A stretch of DNA of 64,000 nucleotides from Sipunculus nudus. Lineage: Eukaryota; Annelida; Sipuncula; Golfingiida; Sipunculidae. The notes under the pieces were generated by a model. The model did not search any database. It was not told the DNA's origin and worked only from the letters and a program-made list of their open reading frames with translations. The position numbers and the translations under genes are program-made. The number at the start of each line of letters is the position of its first letter. Position 1 is the stretch's first letter. The DNA lies in assembly GCA_026874595.1 (NCBI GenBank), contig CM049315.1, forward strand, positions 20,297,664-20,361,663, in the 5' to 3' direction. Below are positions 36,334-47,200 of this stretch, in pieces.

Positions 36334-36784
36334 TGTGACATCGTGTTTTTTTTCTATATTTGTTAAAGGTATAAGCTTTGTTAGGTTTAGCATAAACGTA
36401 ACATAATTTCTAGTAACCACGTTATTATTACCAACATCTTTAAAGAAATAAATAAAGCTTCAATTAAAGGTTATCCATTGTACATAAAATAGGCCTATAT
36501 AGGCTATATTTGTACCATTATATAGAGTTTACATTTCTACAGTTCTTTGCTATGAATAAAGGCTAATGTATTTTTTCAATACGAGGTGCTTGCAATTCAA
36601 CGATGTGCAGCAAAAAATTGAGTAAAATTGTACATCAGGTAAATGTGGTTAGAATGAAGAATGATCGGGTCGCATCCCGTGAAACAGACTGTTGTGAATT
36701 AACAGTGTTGTTTTTCTTCAGAGTTATACCGCTCTGGCCTAGTCTGTAGGCCATAGAGCACTTTACATCGGAGGGTAACACTAC

Positions 36785-36788
<4 letters not shown>

Positions 36789-36877
<89 letters not shown>
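36789..36877. repeat. (TA)n microsatellite, ~89 bp
   Basis: Uninterrupted TA dinucleotide tract. Confidence 0.97.
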
Positions 36878-36879
<2 letters not shown>

Positions 36880-36899
36880 TAAATATTTAGTGTTTGTAT

Positions 36900-39800
36900 A
36901 CATATGTATTGTGACGTGGCGTTACAGATGTATGAATTGATAAACAATATTTGTAAACAACGGTATAATTCCGATCTTCATAGACAGCACCTGGCATCAC
37001 AGTTACAATGAAATATTACTATGTTGTACTATAAACTAATCTTTCTATCCGTTCTCAACTACTAACTACAGCTCCCAGGTATAAGCTGCCCCCTGTCCTG
37101 AGACAACCCCCTTTTATTATCCTCAACACAGTCCTTTTAACCAATCAAAAACACAAATGATAGCTATTGGTTGCCTCCTCTCTAACACTGTGTATCTAAT
37201 TTATTCATGTCATTGTCAGGTATTGAAATAAGTCGGGCACCAAGACTCATTAACACCGACAGGTGTTAATGCTTGTTTGAAACCTTACCTGGAGATAATC
37301 ACTGAGCTGAGACAAACTATACAGTCTGGGCTAATTAACCTGGTGTGTCCATATGTGAACTTAATTGATAATATAGTGCAAGAGCCCAACTACAGTGTCA
37401 ATATTTTGTTATATAACTTTCATTAGGCTGCATGGCCTTGATAATAGACACTAGCTGAGATGCCCTATAAGCCTTGCATGGGAGTGAACTTCTAAAACTG
37501 TGAAAGCTTGATTTCAATTCCTGCTGGCTAGTGTCTAATTTTAATCTATTGTAAAGCAGATCCATAGAAATTATGTGATAACAATTGTCTACTCCAATTA
37601 AACATGGCATAACCAAGGTCCTATAACTTTTAATATTTTATCTTGTTTCTAGTTTCTTTATGAATTTTCAATATAGTAACAGATGTATTATCAAGTATTA
37701 ACCTGCCAGACACACTCACCCAAAGACCATGTGATAGTATTAAGTTTCAGTTTCAATCCTTTTTAACATTAATTGGTTTTTTATTTAATATTTATGTATT
37801 TTTGATAGATTATTTGATATAAGATGAAATAAATCCATGTTTTTTTATTTGTTTTATATTCTGTGATAAAGTTACAATAAAAATATTCCGCAACTGTCAA
37901 ATATTGTCTTTTTTTCTCTACATATTTCATTGAATAAATATTTTGTGACCAATGTTTAATGATAAACTGGTTAAAGTTTTATAAAAAATCCCTCCATAAT
38001 GCAGGAAACTTCTTTAAATAAGATATTTAAGGCCCACTGACCACGTATTATATCATAATTGGAAAGCCATCGGACATCCAGTGTTTCAATTTAAAGTGAA
38101 GTGACGTCATTTTACCCTGAAACCCTGAGTTCACGCAGATCGCTCCTGTTGCGATTTTCACGCATATACGCTGACGGACACATGCATTCAGTTACAAAAT
38201 CATATGAACGATTTTTCACGCATATACGCGCACATGACTTTGCCGAACTGATTTCCAAAGGCCGAAGCGTAATGAATGGCCCCCGCAATGCAAAAAATAT
38301 GCCGTATTATATATTATCATGGTCAAAATAGCACATTCTTAATTTAGTTTTTGTAAAGGTATATATGTTATAACAAAATATTTGAGAGACGTGCTCATGG
38401 ACACGAAAAGTTTGGCTTTGTGCAAAAATTACACCAGGGATCGACATGATGTCGACATCGGCAGTAAAATTAGCACTCACTCGGGACGCCAGTTGAGATC
38501 AAAATCACTGGCTGTCACTGTAAAAAAGGCGACCCCGATTTTTTTAATTTACCATTGTTACATTATTTGAAATTATTTGTCATGTAGATTGAACTCATTT
38601 GTCAAAACTGTGTTTAAATGTCAAATTAATTATTAAAAAAAGTCATTTATTTAAATTAAAGTCCAATTTACCAGTTATTCTTGACATGGTAAAATAGGCT
38701 TAAGCTCACACACACAATTATATAAAAGAAGTGGGCCACTGTGGTCAATCAGGGCGCCCTTGCTGAGAGACCGATTCACTTGCCAGATGAGAGTTTATTG
38801 TTTCAATGCTCTATAAACACTGCTCGGTGGAGTTTAAGTTTGATGATTAGCATTCACTTTTATGAGATATCATGCTTTCTCATGTTTTTTTTTATTATTT
38901 TTGGTTGAGGCCATGGCCTAACAATTACCCGCCCAATAGGTTAGTGAAAACAGAACTGCACGCGCCGACACGGTATTTTGATTCGCCTTGAGCGAGTGGA
39001 CGAGCGCTAATGACCAACCCTGCATGAGTGACGCCGGCGTCCGGGTTCTCTGTTCAGGTTCTCTTATTTTCAATGAGCATAAGAATGACACATTACTTCC
39101 TATCAATACTGTACTAATATTTAGTTTTGGAAAAAAATATTCAGTGCTCCATGTGCATCGTAATAGAATTCTGACCAGGTGACGTCAAAATACAATATTA
39201 TAATCAAGTATTTTAAAAAACTTTGTATGGGTTAAAAAATATTCTTCTGTGTGATGTATGTCCATAACTTCCCCGTATACACATCGGTGAAAAACAAGCC
39301 ACCATGGATAGACACTTTTCAGCTTAGGTCAAGGTATCATCTAAAAATCATAACATTTTCTCTTTTTTTTCATGAAAATATGAGAATTGCATGAGTGGAT
39401 TTTGTTATATCCACCAAGAGCGGATCCAGAGAGGAGTTCAGGGGGTCCGGACCCCCCCCCCCCTTTTTTTTTCAGCCGCCGCAACCATTTTTGAAGGGTT
39501 TCATACCAATTCATACCAATTTTTGCGGCCTTGACCCCCCCCCCCCTTTTCCGCACCTTGGGACCTTTTTATTGGTTTAGTCATTGGACCTCCTGGGTTG
39601 GATCCCTCCTTTTCCTAAATTCTGAATTCCGCCCATGTCCGCCTTGTCACAAAATAAAAGTTTTTTTTACATTTTGAATTACCCCACAGAACCACCAAAG
39701 TGAATCAACACATTCGTCAATTGCTTATTGGCAGGCACATGAAGGTAAACGTACATTCTACCTGGGATCATTAGCTCCTTCTTCTTATGAGTTTGACACA

Positions 39801-40935
39801 TACATATGACATTTGGTATTTAAAAATCCTTTTTAAGGTACTATTATTGTTTGAAACCCCTATATCTAAAATCTATCCAAAAGTGGTTTATATTCATATA
39901 AGACACAATAATATATACATGTACGTTGTTTTAAACCTTGTACAGAGATCTTTCTTATATGATATACGTATTTTTATACGTATTTATACGCATAAAAAAT
40001 ATCTTTTAACAGGTACACTACTTTAAGCCCCCAGTAACAATAATCGTGTTTTTAATGGACTTATATTAAACTACATGTCAATATCTAAAACTTTTTTTTT
40101 TCGTTTTTTTTTTTTTCCTCTCTCATTTTTCTATCTAGCCTAAAACGAAAATTTTCAAGCTTTATTCAGTAACAACACCGTGTTCAGAGTGAAACTTCTG
40201 AAAAGCTACCCGAAATAAAGTTTCACATTTGCAAATACGTATGGAACATGTAACCTGAAATGATTTATTTTAATTAAGCACTTACCAGCATGTTTATCAA
40301 AGAATCATTTGTTTATTTTCTTGAAATATTTTAAACTAAAAGTAAAAATGAAGTCTTTAAATAATCAGAAAAATTGGAGAGCCATGGAGCCTCAGGCCAA
40401 TTTTTTGAGGTTCACATGGGTTTTTCAAGCATCCAAAAGGGAGGAGATTTGTGTCAGATTTATGATTATTGAAACTGGCTGGTTACAAGGCAGAAATTTC
40501 AATTAACCGCAAATTGCAATTAACTGAAGAGGAAGTTTAGACTGACACGGTGGATGATCGTCGATGTTGACGATTTCCCTGTCATTGTATATGTACATAT
40601 CTGTAACTGAATAAATTTATAGTAAAATTTGAAATGAGTTAAAATTATTGACAATGGAACCTGTCGTAAAGATCACATGCCCAATGAGACCACCTGTCTA
40701 TTAAGACCACTTTACGCCAATCCAACGGGTGGTCTTATTACCAAGGTTTCACGGTAAACAGTTAACGTCATCTGAGTGTCATATTCTTGCAGAATCATGC
40801 AACACTTATTTCTGAATAATTTCTGAAAGCTAAAGCGTTACAAAGAGCCACCCGAAACCCTCAGGCCCTCGTTTTTATGCCACACGCCACGGTTCCACCC
40901 CACAACTGTTCGGGTATATTTGGTCGGTTTGAATA
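36900..40935. other. Gene-poor region
   Basis: No exon, RNA gene or complete element is recognised. Items seen: an LTR-like start TGTGACGTGGCG near 36911 without a matching end; a C- and G-rich fragment with gcggatccagag at 39418-39545, related to the gGATCCgCG elements further right; and ggtggtcttattaccaaggtttcac near 40730-40752, which resembles a Tc1/mariner or pogo terminal sequence without a partner end. Confidence 0.45.
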
Positions 40936-41325
40936 ACTAGTCTCTCCAACAGACGCCAGGTGCCGCTACCGCTCTTGCACCAGTACGTCTGTTATTGGAC
41001 GCCATTTTTTCCAAGAATCTTGAAAAACGGAAGTGCCGTTGGGCATTCGCAAGGAAACCCCCTAGCATCTGGAGGTGAATCCAGAATGTCGCCCTTGCAC
41101 AAACCCGGCAGACCCCAATAAAGACAAGTAAACAATATTGTTTAGTTGTGTGGCATAAATAAACCACTTTTGCTTGTCTATTGCAAGGGTGGTATAGTAG
41201 GGGGATTCCTTACGCATGCCAAACAACACTTCCGTTCCTAAGAAAAATGGCGTCCAATAACAGACGTACTGGTGCAAGAGCGGTAGCGGCACCTGGCGTC
41301 TGTTGGAGAGACTATTTGAATAACA
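40936..41325. repeat. Head-to-head inverted repeat carrying ATG and ETS/YY1-like motifs
   Basis: Arms at about 40936-41035 and 41225-41325 are nearly identical when one is reversed, with a ~190 bp spacer. Each arm contains cggaagtg (an ETS-like site), aaaatggcgtcc (a YY1-like site overlapping an ATG), and a frame MASNNRRTGARAVAAPGVCW. The ATGs point outward: minus strand from about 41010, plus strand from about 41249. The right frame continues RDYLNNK and runs to a stop near 41355; the left stops after CWRD. It could be a duplicated first exon with a bidirectional promoter, or a transposon fragment. Confidence 0.75.
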
Positions 41326-41599
41326 AGACCCTTTGCATATATCCAGAACCTTTCTAACACAACCAACAAGGTCAAGCCAAATGGTCAAGCAATTTATCCT
41401 GATTTCTTCTCTAACTATCACACCGACACCTCAGATCTTGTGTGTGTGGGTGAATGACTGTGCTTGTGACTGTTTTATGTTACTGTTTTGCCTTATTTTT
41501 TATATCATATGGTGATCGGAAGCCCAGACAATTAACGTATTGATCCTTTAGACCCCCGCAACTGATACAGCACTTTTAGGCTACAACATCTGAAGAGTG

Positions 41600-41620
41600 C
41601 CACACGCTCTGAGCGTGTGG
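41600..41620. repeat. Hairpin, 10 bp arms
   Basis: CCACACGCTC, T, GAGCGTGTGG: a perfect inverted repeat with a one-base loop. It is not the histone stem-loop consensus, and no neighbouring gene explains it. Confidence 0.8.
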
Positions 41621-41669
41621 TACGAAACAAATTAGTCATGAAATGCCTGAAGAAACCCATGTTTAGTTC

Positions 41670-41675
<6 letters not shown>

Positions 41676-41756
<81 letters not shown>
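41676..41756. repeat. (TA)n microsatellite
   Basis: About 80 bp of TA dinucleotides. Confidence 0.97.
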
Positions 41757-41758
<2 letters not shown>

Positions 41759-42557
41759 TAAGTAGCATGCTCAAATATTCAATACTCATTTGGTAATTTT
41801 TATCCTGTGTTATCATTCAGTTTATATTAGGTTTAAAATTAACTAAAATAAATAAATGACTTGCCTTAGTGCCATAGGTATATAGGAGTTTGTCTGAACA
41901 GGATAGAAGCTCCAAAACCTGGGCCAACTGTCGGAACAAGTGTCTAACCTAACCCTGTTGGAGGAGGGAGTAAGCCAGAAACGGCTCTCACAGCTAATCC
42001 AGAGTGCAGCATTGTGTAATAGGGGAAACGGTGTAAAACTGGTTGTCTCGGCGTCTTACATGGCAACACCTCTGTCAATGGAGAAGGGGTTTGACAAATA
42101 TTACGTATAAGAGTGTTTTAGTTGTCTGATAGCATTACATCAAGTTCATGTTCTCACTCACCTATAGATAACTGTCTCGTGTGGCAAGACCATAGTTGAA
42201 ACTAAACAAAACACTGACGTTAAGTCATCAATGCTTGGATACTACAATGCGCTTCACCAGTATTTAGTAAATGTATCATATAACACTGGTAGATATCTCG
42301 ACTTTTAGTTATCTTTAACAAATATTAAGGGAGTATCAAGGATTCAAACGCCTTAGGTATTGTTAGTTGATAGTGGTTGACATGGTCGTGTTCGTCTTTT
42401 TCACAATGTGTTTAGATAGATGATGAATTTTGACAGCTTATAGGTGGACTAATAATACTTGGAAGTCTTGCCACCGGACGAAGACGCCGTCGAGCTTCCA
42501 ATATAAAGTTAGCTAATTCAAAGGCGTGATCATTTGTCATATATTTATACATGTTGT
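41757..42557. other. Gene-free spacer
   Basis: No exon, repeat element or RNA gene is recognised between the TA tract and the solo LTR. Confidence 0.5.
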
Positions 42558-43234
42558 TGTTACGGAACCTAATATCAACAGATCACGTAAATAAAGTGTA
42601 CAGTACCTGGATACCGCCACTGTCACAGCGACAAAAAGTCCTTTAAAGCATATAATCCAGATGAACAGTTCACATAAATCTTCTCAGAGAATAACAGTCC
42701 AGTTCAATCACAAAATCAATTTGTTGTAATTCAAAAGTGAAGTTCTGATAGTGATCCCAAAGGCAAACTGAAGATTAATTAAAATCCGTTACAAATTCGA
42801 AGTAGATCTATAATTGCCGCAATTATCAGAAAAGGTTCACAAACTGACACACACTCTTCTGTGTCCGCTGGAATATTTCTCTCCTCTCTCCCGGCTCTAA
42901 ACACAGGCCCTTATTTATAACTTTCCACCTCAAGCCGAAAACTTTCCACTTTTCACCTCAAGCCGAGAACATTCCGTTTCTCGAACAAACCAAAGAACCC
43001 AATAATACACATGTTACATCTGGAACAACGAACGCTGTGTTTCTACATATCAGGGTTCACACGTGGGCTGGCCCGGCTCGGCCAGGCGAGAAAGCCCCAG
43101 ACTAGCATGACCGCTGTGTTTACACGTCAGACCCCACGCGTGGGCCGGGCTATGCCGCTATAGCAACGGACAATGCTAGCGCTGCACATACACATGTAAG
43201 ACTGCTGCATTCAATAAAAGAGACATCTGTAACA
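42558..43234. mobile_element. Solo LTR, family A copy 2 (677 bp, TSD TTGT)
   Basis: Starts TGTTACGGAACC, ends ACATCTGTAACA, flanked by TTGT on both sides. It shares long stretches with the 6095-6945 copy (aacagatcacgta, cagtacctggatacc, gcatataat(c/t)cag, ggcccggct). It lacks the ~200 bp near the left end (ctaggcagcgtgaaatg...) present in the other two copies. Confidence 0.83.
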
Positions 43235-43368
43235 TTGTACAGTTAAATCTTAGAAAAAAAGGAATACAATGTCTAATACAATTTGTACATGCATGTCATG
43301 CTCTAACATATCTCTATACCTTCAAACGTTTGATTACACACACAAACATATATATACATGTATAACGG

Positions 43369-43370
<2 letters not shown>

Positions 43371-43419
<49 letters not shown>
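43371..43419. repeat. (TA)n tract between inverted aacggtt words
   Basis: A TA dinucleotide tract bounded by tataacggtt on the left and taacggttcgcc on the right. The aacggtt words are in direct orientation. It lies just outside the MFSD6-like 3' end. Confidence 0.9.
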
Positions 43420-43420
<1 letters not shown>

Positions 43421-43443
43421 CGGTTCGCCCGTATGTATATTAT

Positions 43444-43622
43444 AGATCCAGGATTTTTTGCAAGGGGGGGGGGTTCAACGCTGTAGACAAACATTAGGTG
43501 ATTATTCCGAGCAATTTACCTGTCATGGTTTAAAATTGCTCTAAAAATATTGGTGGCTGAGCCCGCCATCCACAACCCCCCCCCCCCCCCCCACCCCCCA
43601 CCCCCACCTGGATCCGCGCTTG
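43444..43622. mobile_element. Degenerate GGATCC-end MITE
   Basis: Left end gatccaggattttttgcaag, then a G run; right end a C run, then cacctggatccgcgc. The inverted GATCCAGG ends next to homopolymer G/C match the better preserved copy at 55231-55448. The family is small and non-coding. Confidence 0.55.
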
Positions 43623-44078
43623 ATTTATAATACCTTAATTGTATCATATCATCTGAGGGCGTCGTAGAGACACTGTCAAGAGAAACTAGAAGCTTTTCAG
43701 TTCCATGTATCACTGAAGACTGTTACATAAATCACATATATGTATTGTGGATGATTAACAGCTATGAAACGAATAAAATGTATTTTATACTTGCGATATA
43801 TAATAAGTACTGCGTGATATAATTAGCAACCTAATCAGGTAACTAAATCCTTCAAGGTACATCAGTACGCTATCATTTAAGTAAATTCAGTAAATTAGAA
43901 ACGAAATACCTTTCAGTCCTAAGAATGATTGAATACTGAAGCATCGTAAATATAAATATTACCTTTCTAAGCAAAGGGGGGGGGGGGGGGTTCCCGGATG
44001 AAAACAAACTAGGCAGACAAGAGACTAATACCGTAGCCTCCGGGGGAAAGGGGGGGGGGCAGCTGTGTTTTTTTTTTT

Positions 44079-44236
44079 TCAATGAATTAGGTAGAAGTCC
44101 ACTTTGTTCTGAGGACACAGAAGCGGATGTTCTTCAGTCATTTTACATGTAACCTTTCCATCTGTTAACTTCGTTTCATTCATGGCGTAATCCGACTTAG
44201 TTTCCGTTCTTGAAACATCAACCACTTGGTTGTCAT
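44079..44236 (-). CDS. MFSD6-like: MFSD6-like terminal exon
   Basis: Acceptor TATTTTCAG|ATGACA, stop TGA at 44079-44081. It encodes a 51-residue hydrophilic tail: DDNQVVDVSRTETKSDYAMN, then CKMTEEHPLLCPQNK. EEHPLL is a good acidic dileucine-type sorting signal, (D/E)xxxL(L/I). No open frame in the other registers covers it; splice sites and phase support it. Confidence 0.85.
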
Positions 44237-47200
44237 CTGAAAATATACGTGGTTTACAAGCTTATCAAAAGTCTTATTCAGTCTCTGCAGATTTTGTTTT
44301 AAGTCCTGTTGACATTAAACATGGACATGTTTCTTCGTCCCACTGGTCCGTCTGTCTGTCCGTTAGCGGTACCGTATTAGTAGTATTAAATATTACCGTA
44401 AGAGTAATTTCAAGTTGTTACATCAAATATTACCACACATCATTAATAAATACAAAAAAAATATTTTCAAAGACTGAACGAAATCGACAGCATCTCCATT
44501 AATGCTGCCACTATCGGTTGTAAAATTCCTCATGCGTTGTGCATTTATGAGAAAAATGATTGTTAAAGACAAACTGCTCAGTGATAAGCTCAAAGAGCCC
44601 TTTAAATTTGTTATACAAATTAGGTATACACCTTCTAATCCAATGGGTAAGAGCAGTGGCGCCACCAGCATTTTTTAAATTTTGCTCACACTTTTATTGA
44701 TATTTTGAGATCAGCAGGTTGAAGTTATGTCACAGACTTAGCTAAAAAAAATGTACTTTATTTGGTCATTAATGTAAAACATTAGATTTCGCTATATATA
44801 TATATGCCCATGAGTCCTCACAAACTGGGAGCTTGAAACATATCTAAAATTTTCACCATTTTAATAAATAACATCAGAATAGGTTCTTTTTAAGTTACAT
44901 TTTATATTTCCTTTTTTAATGTGATGGGGACAGAGGCGCAGTTTCCTTTTGCAATGTGATCGGGGAAGGGATGCAATTTCCTTTTGTCATATGGTGGGGG
45001 CAGGGCGTAGTTTAATTTTGTAATGTGGTGGAGGCAGGAGCGCAGTTTCCTTTTGCAATGTGGTGGGGCCATTGGCGCAATTTCCTTTTGCATGGGTGGT
45101 GGGGACAGGGGCGTTATTTCCTTTTGTTATGTTATGTGGTGGTGCGTTGTCTTTGAATCCCCTCGCCCCTCCTACCACACACAGGATCCAAGCAGAGGGG
45201 TATATACCCTTAACCCCATGGATTCGCCAATAGATAATCATGTAATGTCATGTCATGAATGTTATGTTGGTATTTTAGTCAACCCGGAAACAGGCTAATT
45301 GGTATTTTAGGAAAATTATTGTTAATAACTTGTTTTATCACAGATTTAAATATGAGCCTATTTTAGAACAAACTGAAATTTTATTAATTGAAAAAAAAAA
45401 TGTTGGGAGATAAAACGTGGTATGTCCCCCTGGGTTAAAAAGTGAGGGGGGCATGTCCCCCCCCCCCCCACCAAATTACGCCTATGTACAAACATAGATA
45501 TAACATATATAAATATATAAATAATAATATATAAATAATATATATAATATAAATATATATATTAATATATATTTGTGTATATATACATACAAAATAAGTG
45601 CCTAAATGTAGATATACTAAATGAATACCTTGAGCTTACCTGATTGTTTGGTGTAGCCTTCTCTTTTACAAGATCTCTTGTGATATACGTGAAGAAAAAG
45701 GCACAAAATAATAGCCAAGAGTGGAGGTAAACAACAGCTCCGAAACATCCAGCGTATTCCATATTGTTGTGCAACAAATCCGCTCATGAGGCTTCCAATT
45801 CCTCTTCCTGGAAAAGAAACAAAATTAGTTTCCAATTGAATTTGATTCGTTCCTGTGCAAAATACCTGTCTGGCTAACATGAGTTTGAGACGAACTGCAC
45901 ATTTGTATATTTAGACTATGTGATCCATGCTTCACGTGACCCCTGATTTTAAACTTTCTAGATAATTGATTTATTATGGACTCTCATCAACTTATGACAA
46001 TCATATATATGCAGATATTACTGCATGACTGCTTCCACTACCGTGACTATAAGTTAGCCTTATAAATTATAAGCTCTCCTGATTTCCTGAATTAATAAGT
46101 AAACGTCCACATGTACCAGTGTAAAGATTATTACGTTATAATGTACCTAATATTTTGGCCTTCTGTTGCATATTCTTGTTAATATGACCTCTCCAAACCC
46201 ATAAAAATTATTTAAACTTGGAATAACATTCGATTACATCACTGAAATGGTTCATGTCAGTTAAGAGAAAATATGATGTCTGTATATGAATGTTGTTGGC
46301 AAAATCATCAAGCGTTAGAGGGATGATTGAATAAAAATGCAAATATTGAAAACAAAAAAATACTATCATTATTAAGTCCCGATATTTCATAAGAAATTTT
46401 TCTTTCCTCCAAATACGTTGAACGCAAGATTTATTACTTATCCCAAGTAGAGCCTCTTCAGAAAACCATTAATTGTCTGAAAATTCATTACTCAAAAGAC
46501 ATTTTTCCTGTCCTAATTTATATTTTTGGATTTGCCCATAAAGGTATCATACCCATTCATAAAAATCACTGCTAAAAAAGGCTCTCACGTAGGCCATACA
46601 GAAAATATCAACTGTTCTATGGAGACAATTCTCCGGTTTTTCGCGGAAACATTTTTCTTATTTTTTCAAATGAGGACCAGGTCCTCAGAAATGTTGTTAA
46701 TTTGTACTCTTGTCTCGATTCTTTGAATGATTCACGAAAGAGTGGAAATTGGCAAACATTTTTAATAAGTGTATGTTTCATTTGAAAATGTGTCACCAGA
46801 GGACTGTGACTTAGTTATTGTATTGCATGTTCTAGTAGGGAGTATAGCCAGCTGATTGTTTTGGTAATTTACTGTACATTTATATGGAGTATCATATTTA
46901 GATATTAGCGTAAGGACTTTGGTTAGAGAGCACACGTGTCTCGTTTGCTGTTAATTTCAGTACAATTTAATTCCGTGGGAGCCGTCTCTGTTTGGTGGTC
47001 TCTATAGTAACGATTGTTTGTTGTAGGCTTCAAAAGATCAGCAAGTGTCTAGTTTGGTTTTATTAGAGTCTTGTCTCTGGAGGTGTGTCCATATTAAGAT
47101 TAATGTAATAATTGACAGTCAGCATAATAGGAAGTGGTGATTGGCCAGAAGACGGTCAGGACTTGTGACGTCAGCAAATATATATAAGACATGTTTAAGA

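Noticed and set aside
36911-37404. Possible solo LTR starting TGTGACGTGGCG and ending near ACAGTGTCA
   Set aside because: The ends are not properly inverted and flanking bases (gtat versus atat) do not match, so no target duplication supports it.
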